Part shown: positions 1 through 6,754 of the stretch, in pieces
How positions within the stretch are numbered: position 1 is the first letter of the stretch
How the letters are laid out: the number at the start of each line of letters is the position of its first letter
Source: an uncultured bacterium
Lineage (GTDB): Bacteria > Actinomycetota > Coriobacteriia > Coriobacteriales > Coriobacteriaceae
NCBI GenBank assembly: GCA_905215765.1
Contig: CAJMRP010000004.1
Span: forward strand, 1-33,938
DNA: 33,938 nucleotides
Direction of reading: 5' to 3'
Program-made: the position numbers and the translations under genes
Notes under the pieces: model-generated
What the model was told of the DNA's origin: nothing
Seen by the model: only the letters and a program-made list of their open reading frames with translations
Databases searched by the model: none

Positions 1-2
1 GC

Positions 3-167
3 GTCCGGCGCACCAGGACGCTCTGGGCGGGGACGGCCAACTCGCTCGACCGCGTCTACATCGAGGCGCCCTACGACGGCGACGCCATCGTCTCGGTGAC
101 CGACAACGATGCCCTCGTGGCGGAGCTGGGGCACAGGTGCGGCCTCGGGCCATACTCCCATTTTTGA
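3..167 (+). CDS. C-terminal end of an unrecognised protein (5' end outside window)
   Basis: An open frame enters from the left edge and ends at a TGA at 165-167, giving 54 residues that finish in GLGPYSHF. The segment has ordinary soluble-protein composition (WAGTANSLDRVYIEAP, then DGDAIVSVTDNDALVAEL) and mostly G or C at third codon positions, so it reads as genuine coding sequence. The overlapping frame from 109 is rich in Arg, Pro and Ala and looks like a shadow. I do not recognise the family. It lies on the element side of the attachment site near 2200, so it is probably cargo of the integrated element. The full gene cannot be judged from here. Confidence 0.4.
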   Translation, partial: VRRTRTLWAGTANSLDRVYIEAPYDGDAIVSVTDNDALVAELGHRCGLGPYSHF

Positions 168-302
168 GAGAGGTGCCGCCGGGCCCCCCGAAAGCCGTCT
201 GCATTTGCAGGCCTTTATTCGAAATCGGGCGGCGCGGCTGAAAATCCCCGGCCTGAACCGCGAGGCCGCACCTGCATTCTCGCTGACTCTTTGCGTAAAC
301 AT

Positions 303-345
303 AAAAAGAGTGGCACGGGCGTCCGCCTTCGCGGAAACCCGTGCC
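303..345 (-). terminator. Rho-independent terminator of the integrase gene
   Basis: GGCACGGG at 312-319 pairs with CCCGTGCC at 338-345, and an inner TCCGC/GCGGA stem extends the hairpin around a cttc loop. Read on the minus strand the hairpin is followed by ACTCTTTTTAT, a good uridine tract. It lies about 100 bases past the integrase stop. The plus-strand side has no T tract. Confidence 0.75.
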
Positions 346-444
346 AAGATTTGCGCCACCGAGATGACCGGGTAGAATATATCTAACGCGATTCCACATT
401 CCCGTACTTGCACTGCGGATCTGGGAAAGCGCATGCCTCAGCCT

Positions 445-1923
445 CTACTCGACCACGGTCGCCTCGGTCGGGATGGCCCCCAGCACTGCCGCGTACTCGG
501 TGGGGTAGAGGTGGCTGATAGTCTGGACGTCGCGGATGAGGACGTTGCGGTCGTCGGGCTCGGAGATGCCGTAGCCGAACGCCTCGAGCGTCTCGATCGC
601 CTCGCGGATCTTCTGCTGGAACATGGGGCCGGGGTCCACCCTCAGGCCGAGGTAGCCGCGCCACAGGCTCGGCGACACGCGAAGCATGTTCTGGATCTTG
701 GACATCGGCTCGATGTCGGCGTAGACGTTGAGCGTGACCATGGCGTCCTTGTGCCCCAGGATCGACTGCAGCGCCTTGATGTCGCCGCCGTGGCGGATCC
801 ACTGCGTCGCGAACGTGTGGCGCAGGCCGTGGAATGTGATCAGCTCGTCGTTGGTGCCCATGAGGCCGTTGGTCTCCGAGAACGTCTTGAACGCCCTGCG
901 GATGTAGCTGGTTGTGGCGAAGGAGCCGTCCGGCTGTGACACGACGTAGCTGTCCGCGAGGTCGCGCGTGCCGAGGGTCGACGCCCCCCGGAGCCTCTGC
1001 GAATCGATCTCGTGGATCTCCTTCAGGAAGGGGAGCAGGCCCACCGGGTCGATGGGGATCGTCCTCAGGTCGTGGTTCTTGGTGTCCTTGATGAAGGAGC
1101 CCCTGTCCTTGACGTATGCCACGGAGTGCCTGACCGTGATGAGCCCCGACTCGAAGTCGACGTCGCACCAGCGCAGGCCGCAGACCTCGCCGATGCGCAT
1201 CCCGGTGTACAGGGCGAGCACGACCGCCCTCCTGAAGGTCGAGTCCGACATCATCGAGGTCACCGAGTTGAGCTTCGGCACGAGGTCGGAGCGCAGCGCG
1301 TTCCTGGGCCTGGCGATGACCCTGGGCGCGAGGGCGCCGTCGAACGGGTTCCTCCCGATCGTGTCGTTGCTCCTCTTCAGCAGGACGGCGTAGAGCCGCT
1401 TGCCGAGCTTGAAGGACTTGTTGAGCGTGTCCGCCGCCGTGCCCAGGGCGATCCTGCGCCTCGACCACGCGTTGACGTCGTCGGTCGTCACCTCGTTGAC
1501 GGGGACGAGGCCGAGCTCGTCGCGCTCGATGTGAAGGGCGCTGTAGTGGTAGTCGTCGCGGGTCGTCGGGGTGATCCTGTTCATCTCCAGGCAGAAGGCG
1601 ATGAACTTCTCGAGCGCCTCGGAGAGCGGCAGCGCGGCGTAGTCGTCCCGCTTCCCGCCCGCCCGGGCGGCCCTCGCCTTCTCGGCCGAGGCGAGTTCCA
1701 GCTCGACCTCCGACCTGAATTCCGAGAGGACGCGCATCGCCGCCGCCTTTCCCCTCATGCCCTGCTTCAGGCAGGGCACGCCGGTGTTCTTGGTCCTCTG
1801 GACCTTCTTCCCGGTCACCTCGTCGGCCACCGTCACGACGGCCTGCCATTTGCCGTTGTTCTTCCTCACGCCGCCGTTTCCGCATACGCGCAAGGTTTTA
1901 TTGCTGCATTTATCGTATTTCAT
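445..1923 (-). CDS. int: Tyrosine site-specific recombinase (phage/ICE-type integrase)
   Basis: The 492-residue protein has the integrase layout: an N-terminal arm-binding region (about 1-90), a SAM-like core-binding domain (about 95-185) and a catalytic domain (about 210-410). The catalytic set is complete: R243 in TGMRIGEVCGLRW, K282, H365 and R368 in FHGLRHTFAT, H391 in LGHKDAM, and the nucleophile Y401 in NVYAD. About 85 residues follow the nucleophile, more than usual for the family, and I cannot assign them. The gene starts about 250 bases from a tRNA 3' fragment and points away from it, as expected for an element that integrates into a tRNA gene. A terminator follows the stop. The ATG at 1921-1923 has only a weak ribosome binding site. 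An intact reading frame suggests the element may still be mobile, which is inference. Confidence 0.93.
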   Translation of the reverse strand: MKYDKCSNKTLRVCGNGGVRKNNGKWQAVVTVADEVTGKKVQRTKNTGVPCLKQGMRGKAAAMRVLSEFRSEVELELASAEKARAARAGGKRDDYAALPLSEALEKFIAFCLEMNRITPTTRDDYHYSALHIERDELGLVPVNEVTTDDVNAWSRRRIALGTAADTLNKSFKLGKRLYAVLLKRSNDTIGRNPFDGALAPRVIARPRNALRSDLVPKLNSVTSMMSDSTFRRAVVLALYTGMRIGEVCGLRWCDVDFESGLITVRHSVAYVKDRGSFIKDTKNHDLRTIPIDPVGLLPFLKEIHEIDSQRLRGASTLGTRDLADSYVVSQPDGSFATTSYIRRAFKTFSETNGLMGTNDELITFHGLRHTFATQWIRHGGDIKALQSILGHKDAMVTLNVYADIEPMSKIQNMLRVSPSLWRGYLGLRVDPGPMFQQKIREAIETLEAFGYGISEPDDRNVLIRDVQTISHLYPTEYAAVLGAIPTEATVVE

Positions 1924-2114
1924 GTCTGCTCCTGAATCCGCAGTTGATTAGAAACAGATGGGCCCACCTGCGGGAACCCGGGGAGGCGACGATTCGGGGC
2001 TCCTACCCCCGTTGATTAAATCATCGGCTGCACCGCGCTCCGCAAAATCGATATTATTCTAACTTGACAAACCGTGCTGAGCTGGATTAATCTACATACG
2101 TGAAAACGCTCTAC

Positions 2115-2165
2115 TTGCGCTATTTGCGCGTGCTTTAACAAAATTACCACAGGTCAGGGTAATTT
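2115..2165. repeat. Short repeats beside the attachment site
   Basis: Two TTGCGC copies (2115-2120 and 2124-2129) are followed by an inverted repeat, AAATTACC at 2141-2148 and GGTAATTT at 2158-2165. These lie on the integrase side, within 10-60 bases of the tRNA fragment, where integrase arm sites or an excisionase site would be expected. Function is inferred from position only. Confidence 0.35.
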
Positions 2166-2172
2166 GGGCCCG

Positions 2173-2217
2173 CTGGGGGTCAAGGGGTCGCTGGTTCGAA
2201 TCCAGTCGTCCCGACCA
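2173..2217 (+). other. Attachment site: 3' fragment of a tRNA-Pro gene
   Basis: The stretch ends in a T arm (GCTGG-TTCGAAT-CCAGT, 2190-2206), an acceptor 3' strand CGTCCCG, discriminator A and an encoded CCA (2215-2217). The variable loop GGGTC and the acceptor ending G-A-CCA resemble bacterial tRNA-Pro, and counting back gives a possible loop ctggggg with anticodon GGG. No D arm or 5' acceptor strand is present upstream, so this is not a complete gene. It is best read as the displaced 3' end left when an element integrated into tRNA-Pro. The intact copy would lie left of the window. Proline identity is likely but not proven. Confidence 0.7.
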
Positions 2218-2228
2218 GAAGTTTGCAG

Positions 2229-2256
2229 GTCAGGCACCTAGTGCCTGACTTTTTTT
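2229..2256 (+). terminator. Rho-independent terminator after the tRNA fragment
   Basis: GTCAGGCAC (2229-2237) and GTGCCTGAC (2241-2249) form a perfect 9-bp stem with a CTA loop, followed by seven T. It is probably the original tRNA terminator, now separated from the tRNA 5' half by the element. Confidence 0.85.
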
Positions 2257-2260
2257 ATGC

Positions 2261-2291
2261 TGGGTCACCAGATGGGTCACGAATGGGTCAC
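2261..2291 (+). repeat. Three direct copies of TGGGTCAC
   Basis: TGGGTCAC occurs at 2261-2268, 2273-2280 and 2284-2291, spaced 12 and 11 bases. The copies sit just outside the tRNA fragment on the chromosomal side. The spacing of about one helical turn is typical of protein-binding arrays such as integrase arm sites. Confidence 0.5.
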
Positions 2292-2845
2292 CGGCTGTTT
2301 TTTTAGATGATAAAGACATGCCTTTCTACCTGCCGCGCCCAACCCGGATATAGCCCCTCAAATCGCCTCTCATGGGCTGGGGTGGGGGATTGCGATCAGT
2401 TCCCGCACGGCGAGCCCCGTCACTGCGGCTCATAGTTCGTCAACAGCACCTCCACCACCGGTTGGCTCGGGCGCCACGTGCGCATGTCCCTTCCGCAACC
2501 CAATCACACGCACGAAAAACCTATCAAGCCAGAAGATTGATGTGGCAAAAAAGAAGAAGAGGCATTACACCCCTCCTTCCGGACAGCCTGTATCCCGGTT
2601 CCCTGCCTGCCAGTTCGCCCTCCCCGAAACCCTCGGGGCGCTATGGGGTCGAGCCCCTCCGCATGGAAAATTCTATCGCGGCCATGCCCGCTATGCGTGT
2701 CACGCACACCACGCCAAACGTCAGGTTTACCAGCCGGGACTGAGCCCTCTTTCGAGAGCAGGGTTATATTAGCATCTACAAACTCGAAAAACCCTGCCGC
2801 ATTTGAGGAGTACCAAGAAAAAGGTCTACACCTTGAATATCAACC
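2292..2845. other. Gene-poor stretch, no supported gene
   Basis: Only short overlapping frames occur here, none with a convincing ribosome binding site or recognisable motif. One visible structure is the inverted repeat GCAGGGTT (2758-2765) / AACCCTGC (2790-2797) around a loop of 24 bases. The region lies between the attachment site and the 7-beta-HSDH gene and looks like decayed accessory DNA. Confidence 0.5.
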
Positions 2846-2895
2846 TCATCCGAACACCTCTCGCATTCATCCGAACAAGTACGGATGAATGCGGG
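2846..2895. repeat. Phased direct and inverted repeats with a 12-bp hairpin
   Basis: TCATCCGAACA occurs at 2846-2856 and 2867-2877, exactly 21 bases apart. The second copy overlaps the left arm of a perfect inverted repeat, CGCATTCATCCG (2862-2873) / CGGATGAATGCG (2882-2893), with an 8-base loop. There is no T tract, so a simple terminator is unlikely. It may be a binding-site array or the end of a mobile element. Confidence 0.5.
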
Positions 2896-3055
2896 AATCC
2901 GATACCCTGAGGGCCGGATCGGCCGAGCCACTGGGCACAAGCGGGACACGGTCCAGAGGATGCCGGGGCGCGGGGTCCCGTGCGGGGAGATCGCGAGGGA
3001 GCCGGGCAGGTCGCCCTCGACGATGAGCGCAGAGATACCGTCGCGCCCACCCACG
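2885..3055 (+). pseudogene. Possible IS30-like transposase remnant (helix-turn-helix part)
   Basis: The plus-strand frame contains TVQRMPGRGVPCGEIAREPGR followed directly by SPSTMSAEI. This closely resembles the N-terminal helix-turn-helix of IS30-type transposases (pattern: I..l...G.s..eIAr.lgRSPSTiSrEi). Proline occurs where leucine is usual, and after this segment the frame becomes Arg/Pro-rich with no DDE catalytic domain. The likeliest reading is a short decayed fragment. A chance match in GC-rich DNA is possible. Confidence 0.3.
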
Positions 3056-3169
3056 AAAAGAGGGTTCCCTCGCAGGCGCCGCATCCGCACGCCCCCGCAA
3101 AGAAACCCTCGCACTCGCATCTCTACCTGCGAACCCGCACGTGCCCTCGCGCACGCGCCGCGGCAGCCG

Positions 3170-3961
3170 CTAGTCGCGGTAGAACGAGCCCATGTAGCGG
3201 ATGTACTCGTCCTCGGTGTGGTTGGCCTTCCAGTCGTGGACGGAGTCCTTGTTGCGCTGGCCGGCGATGACGGAGAGCTCCTTACCCAGCTTCTCAAAGG
3301 CCTCGTCGACGCACTCCTCGGGGGTGAGGGCGATCTTCATGACGGCCTCGCCCTGCGGGCCGCCGGGGAGGTTGGACAGCAGGCTGGGGGTTAGGGTGGT
3401 GCCGAGGGTGATGACCTCGACGTCGACACCGGTGCCCTCGCACTCGCAGGCCACGGCCTCGGTCATCTTGAGGATGAAGGCCTTGCCCGCGCCGTACTGG
3501 CCGTTCCAGGGGCTGGAGCTGATGCCGGTCATCGACGAGACGTTGATCACGGCGCCGCGGTCCTGGGTGGCAAAGATCCGCATGTAGTGGTGGAAGCACT
3601 TGAGGAAGGTCACGACGTTGACGTTGATCATGGCCTCGTGCTTCTCCCAGGGGGTGTCCTGGATCTTGCCGAAGCTGTGCAGGCAGGCAACGTAGCTCAT
3701 GAAGCCCATGTCCAGGCCCTCGGTCGCGGCGAAGACGGTCTCGGCCGCGCCGGGCTGGCTAAAGTCGGCGCGCACGACCTTGGTCTCCACGCCGTAGGTC
3801 TCGCGGATCTCGCCGGCGAGCACGTTCAGCTTCTCCTCGCGACGGCCGACCATGACGACATTCATGCCGCCGGCGGCGATCTTCTCGCAGAACGCCTTGC
3901 CGACGCCCTCGGTCGCGCCCAGAATCAGGCCCCACTCACCGTACTTCTCCCTCAGGTTCAT
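3170..3961 (-). CDS. NADP-dependent 7-beta-hydroxysteroid dehydrogenase (bile-acid SDR)
   Basis: This 263-residue classical short-chain dehydrogenase reversibly oxidises the 7-beta-hydroxyl of bile acids, interconverting ursodeoxycholate and 7-oxolithocholate. The Rossmann motif is GATEGVG (15-21). G39-R40-R41 after the second beta strand fits NADP(H) preference. The catalytic residues are S143 in NVSSMTG and Y156/K160 in YGAGK. From memory, length and sequence match the characterised Collinsella aerofaciens enzyme almost throughout; this was not checked by alignment. The start is the ATG at 3959-3961, preceded by GAGAGAGGA at good spacing; an upstream in-frame extension to 4039 lacks such a site. 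The gene stands alone in an accessory region near an integration site, with no partner 7-alpha enzyme in view. Exact substrate range cannot be read from sequence. Confidence 0.92.
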   Translation of the reverse strand: MNLREKYGEWGLILGATEGVGKAFCEKIAAGGMNVVMVGRREEKLNVLAGEIRETYGVETKVVRADFSQPGAAETVFAATEGLDMGFMSYVACLHSFGKIQDTPWEKHEAMINVNVVTFLKCFHHYMRIFATQDRGAVINVSSMTGISSSPWNGQYGAGKAFILKMTEAVACECEGTGVDVEVITLGTTLTPSLLSNLPGGPQGEAVMKIALTPEECVDEAFEKLGKELSVIAGQRNKDSVHDWKANHTEDEYIRYMGSFYRD

Positions 3962-4007
3962 GCTGCATCCTCTCTCTCGATGCCCATGCGGGCACATCTC
4001 CTTTAGC

Positions 4008-4069
4008 GTGCGGCCGCACAGCCGCACACGGTGCACCATTATGCGCTGAACAAGAGGGGAGCGTGTTCA
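4008..4069 (-). promoter_or_regulatory. Putative promoter with palindromic operators for 7-beta-HSDH
   Basis: On the minus strand, CATAAT (4043-4038) is one base from the -10 consensus and lies about 75 bases before the start codon. Overlapping the spacer and -35 position is a dyad, TGAACA (4047-4052) / TGTTCA (4064-4069), separated by 11 bases. A second perfect 12-bp palindrome, GTGCGGCCGCAC (4008-4019), lies in the predicted leader. No good -35 box is visible, which would fit an activator-dependent promoter. The regulator is unknown. Confidence 0.4.
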
Positions 4070-4561
4070 CGACTTTGCGAACGAGCCCGTAACAACGATG
4101 AACGGTGTCGGTCTATCACCGCGAAGAAACCCTTGCGGCATCGAGAGAGGAGGTGCTGGCAGGTGGAACCAAAAGGTGAACGCCGCCATCTCTAGCTCCA
4201 CCTTATCGGGTTTCCCGTCGCAAGCGATGCTTCAAAGAGCTTGCGCAGCGAAACGTTGGCGAAGGTCCAGGACCACGCTTTGCTGCTGCCCACTGTGACT
4301 CGGCCCTCGGCTCTGCGTAGAACCCGAAGCCGCTTTCGCAGTCGATGCGATTGACCCCGTCGAGGTCGGTGAGGGTGTAGCTTTCGCCCTCTCCATCCTG
4401 GCTCGAGCGTCCCTTGCGCTCGAAAGCAAAGTGACTTGACGCGAAGAGCACCTCACCAGCGCCGTTATTTTTTGGCATCTTTGGGGGCTGATGTACACAA
4501 ATGCGACTCCACGTGCCGACCAGCAACGTCCTCCACATGTCTGGACTCTCTATGCTTGCGC
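4070..4561. other. Intergenic stretch; one doubtful small minus-strand ORF at 4203-4478
   Basis: Between the divergent 7-beta-HSDH and phosphatidyltransferase genes no gene can be firmly supported. A minus-strand frame, 4203-4478, could encode 91 residues from an ATG at 4476-4478, including the non-repetitive stretch SYTLTDLDGVNRIDCESGFG. Its ribosome binding site is weak and I do not recognise the sequence. The other frames are Ser/Arg-rich shadows. Confidence 0.25.
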
Positions 4562-4590
4562 TGGATAGACATCGCAGGAACGGGTATAGT
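4562..4590 (+). promoter_or_regulatory. Putative promoter of the phosphatidyltransferase/FHA/MerR run
   Basis: TGGATA (4562-4567), a 17-base spacer and TATAGT (4585-4590) fit a housekeeping promoter, each box matching consensus at four or five positions. It lies about 35 bases before the GTG start at 4627. Confidence 0.45.
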
Positions 4591-4626
4591 ATCGAAAGTT
4601 TTGTCGTTAACCAGCGGGGGAGTCCT

Positions 4627-5331
4627 GTGGGCATCAAAAAGAAGATCAAAAAGGAGCTTATCGGCACTTCCGATTACCCGTCGAATAAGATCTTTACGAT
4701 CTCCAATTTCATCACCTTTACGCGCCTGATCCTCACCTTGGTATTTCTGTACCTGTTTGTGACGGACAACAACCGCGTCATCGCCATCGTTATCTACGCC
4801 GTTGCCGCCTCCACCGACTGGATGGACGGTCAGATCGCCCGCATGACTAAGACGGTCTCGTGGCTCGGCAAGGTCATGGATCCCATCTGCGACCGTGCGC
4901 TGCTGTTCACCGGCGTCTTGGGACTGGTGGTCCGCGGAGAGCTGCCCATCTGGGTCTGCGTGCTCATTATCGGCCGCGACATCTATCTGGGCATCGGCAC
5001 GCTTATCGTTCGTCATTATCACCGTCGCCCCATCGATGTCGTCTTCCCCGGAAAGATTGCCACAGCGCTGCTCATGACTGGTTTCTCGCTCATGCTGCTC
5101 GGTTTCCCCGTTATTGACGGCCTGCATCTTTTACCTTCATCCCTTACGGCCTTCCCGGGCCTCAACGGAAGCTCGGTGCCCCTCGGCATCTTCTTTGTGT
5201 ACGGCGGCGTGATCTTCTCCATGCTCACCGCTGTCATCTACTCCATTAAGGGCGGAGCGGCCATTAAACAGGCTCTCGCGCATCCCGAGGACGAGGACAT
5301 CGACTTTCTGAACCCTGAAATCGAAGACTGA
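4627..5331 (+). CDS. CDP-alcohol phosphatidyltransferase family membrane protein
   Basis: A 234-residue integral membrane enzyme that joins a CDP-activated lipid to an alcohol acceptor in phospholipid synthesis. The family signature is complete: D-G-x2-A-R-x8-G-x3-D-x3-D spans DGQIAR to MDPICD, near residues 63-85. Several hydrophobic segments surround it (for example IFTISNFITFTRLILTLVFLYL and later LLMTGFSLMLLGF). The start is taken as the GTG at 4627, preceded by GGGGGAG. An upstream in-frame ATG at 4501 would add 42 residues of poor quality. It precedes an FHA gene and a MerR gene, as pgsA2 does loosely in mycobacteria. A second family member (pgsA) lies at 25596-26234, so this copy may use another acceptor, such as glycerol phosphate for cardiolipin or inositol phosphate. 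The acceptor is not readable from sequence. Confidence 0.88.
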   Translation: MGIKKKIKKELIGTSDYPSNKIFTISNFITFTRLILTLVFLYLFVTDNNRVIAIVIYAVAASTDWMDGQIARMTKTVSWLGKVMDPICDRALLFTGVLGLVVRGELPIWVCVLIIGRDIYLGIGTLIVRHYHRRPIDVVFPGKIATALLMTGFSLMLLGFPVIDGLHLLPSSLTAFPGLNGSSVPLGIFFVYGGVIFSMLTAVIYSIKGGAAIKQALAHPEDEDIDFLNPEIED

Positions 5332-5397
5332 TTCGTTGGGGTATGATTACGTACGGTTCATTATTTGCGGCACGTCCGCGATAAGTTAGGGGTTGTC

Positions 5398-5832
5398 ATG
5401 GACAACATGGTTAACAATATGCCTCAGAATGATAAGACCGCTGACGCTACCTGCGTATTCCGCGTGCCTTCAAGCGACGTCACCGTTCCCGACCTCATGG
5501 CTAACGTGCGCATCACCGCCCCCGTTCTGTCCATCGTCAAGGGTCCGCAGACGGGTGCCGCCTTTGAGCTCGAGGACGACGTGACCACCATCGGCCGCGA
5601 TCCTGCGAACGGCATCTTCCTCAACGACATGACTGTTTCGCGCAGCCACGCGCGCATTATTCGCGAGGGCCTCGGCGCTCGCATCGAGGACCTGGGCTCG
5701 CTCAATGGCACCTGGGTTGACGGTGCCATCGTCAATGCAGCCCCGCTGCACGACGGTTCTTCCGTCCAGATCGGTACGTTTACGCTCATCTACCACGAAA
5801 GCACGCCGGAGCGCATCGAAACCGGTGAGTAG
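5398..5832 (+). CDS. FHA-domain protein, GarA/OdhI-like
   Basis: A 144-residue cytoplasmic protein with a C-terminal forkhead-associated domain (about 45-135) that binds phosphothreonine peptides. Signature residues are present: IGRD, then SRSHARI, then LGSLNGTWVDG. The N-terminal tail carries DATCVFR, with Thr18 aligned to the ETTSVFR motif that Ser/Thr kinases phosphorylate in mycobacterial GarA and corynebacterial OdhI, regulators of 2-oxoglutarate metabolism. The ATG at 5398 follows AGGGG at good spacing; an upstream ATG at 5365 lacks one. The gene ends three bases before the MerR gene, the same pairing as garA with its MerR neighbour in other actinobacteria. Whether it controls the same metabolic targets here is inference, since no kinase gene is in the window. 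Confidence 0.88.
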   Translation: MDNMVNNMPQNDKTADATCVFRVPSSDVTVPDLMANVRITAPVLSIVKGPQTGAAFELEDDVTTIGRDPANGIFLNDMTVSRSHARIIREGLGARIEDLGSLNGTWVDGAIVNAAPLHDGSSVQIGTFTLIYHESTPERIETGE

Positions 5833-5835
5833 GGC

Positions 5836-6714
5836 ATGGCCGAACGCAACTATCTGAGTATCGGCCAAGTCGTCAACCTACTTCGAGGCGCATACCCCGA
5901 TCTTTCGAACTCAAAAATTAGATTTCTAGAGGATGAGGGGCTCATTACCCCTCATCGTACGCCTAAGGGATACCGTCAGTACTCCAAGGAGGACGTTGAT
6001 CGCCTGGAGGTCATTCTGCACTTGCAGAAGACCCGCTACATGCCGCTCAACGTGATTAAGCAGCGCTTGGAAAACGCCACGGACCTGTCAACGCTCGCCT
6101 ACGAGGTGGGCTTGCTGTCCGATGTTCCACTCAAGACGGAGCCCAAGGAGACTAAGCAAAAGCTGCATCCCATTGAGACCATTCCCGATATGCTGGGCGT
6201 CGAGATTTCGTTTATCCGCTCGCTCGCCGAGAACGACCTCATTCGCATCATCAAGAGTCCGCAGAATCGCGAGCTTGTCGATGGTCGCGATTTTCCGATC
6301 ATCCGCTACTGCTCCGAGCTGTCACGCTTCCATATCGAGCCGCGCAACCTGCGTCAGTACGTGTCTTCCGCCAACCGCGAGTCCTCGATGTTTGAGCAGG
6401 TGCTCGTGAGCATGCTCGGAATGGATACCTCCGATGACGAGCGCGATGCCAAGCTCGAGCGTGCGTTTAAGAAGCTTCACGACCTGACGGAGGGCGTGCA
6501 CACCGCGCTGCTCAAGAACCGCGTTTTTGAGTCGCTCAACGCCGTGGTCGAGGACGCCGACATCGATGCACTCGATGAGGAAATCACTCGCTCCAAGTCC
6601 ACCAAGGCCAAAAACGAAGAGACAGCCGCTCCGGCTTCGCACGAGGAATCTCTCGTAAAGCCGCTCAAGGTCGTCGCCCCTTCGCAATCCGGCACCGCCA
6701 CCACAGGCAAATAA
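5836..6714 (+). CDS. MerR-family transcriptional regulator (FtsR-like)
   Basis: A 292-residue DNA-binding protein. The N-terminal winged helix-turn-helix (about 6-75) reads SIGQVVNLL, then KIRFLEDEGLITP and KGYRQYSKEDVDRL, typical of MerR. The long remainder lacks the cysteines of metal sensors and ends in a charged, low-complexity tail. It follows the FHA gene by three bases and is surely co-transcribed. In Corynebacterium and Mycobacterium the MerR protein next to garA/odhI is FtsR, an activator of ftsZ. The shared position and architecture make orthology plausible, but no target site was identified here. Confidence 0.85.
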   Translation: MAERNYLSIGQVVNLLRGAYPDLSNSKIRFLEDEGLITPHRTPKGYRQYSKEDVDRLEVILHLQKTRYMPLNVIKQRLENATDLSTLAYEVGLLSDVPLKTEPKETKQKLHPIETIPDMLGVEISFIRSLAENDLIRIIKSPQNRELVDGRDFPIIRYCSELSRFHIEPRNLRQYVSSANRESSMFEQVLVSMLGMDTSDDERDAKLERAFKKLHDLTEGVHTALLKNRVFESLNAVVEDADIDALDEEITRSKSTKAKNEETAAPASHEESLVKPLKVVAPSQSGTATTGK

Positions 6715-6754
6715 CCTCAGCTGAAATTTCGGCAACCCATTGAAAGGTCACACA

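Noticed and set aside
383..1885. 500-residue minus-strand frame overlapping the integrase
   Set aside because: Extremely Arg/Pro/Asp-rich with no motif; it is a frame shadow of the GC-rich integrase gene.
1012..1935. 307-residue plus-strand frame opposite the integrase
   Set aside because: Composition of an antisense shadow (Val, Glu, Asp, Arg-rich), while the minus-strand frame has a complete catalytic set.
2173..2217. Complete tRNA gene
   Set aside because: No D arm, 5' acceptor strand or anticodon 5' stem upstream; only the 3' portion is present.
2400..2800. Riboswitch or structured RNA in the GC-rich intergenic stretch
   Set aside because: Looked for cobalamin, FMN, T-box, tmRNA and RNase P RNA landmarks on both strands; none found.
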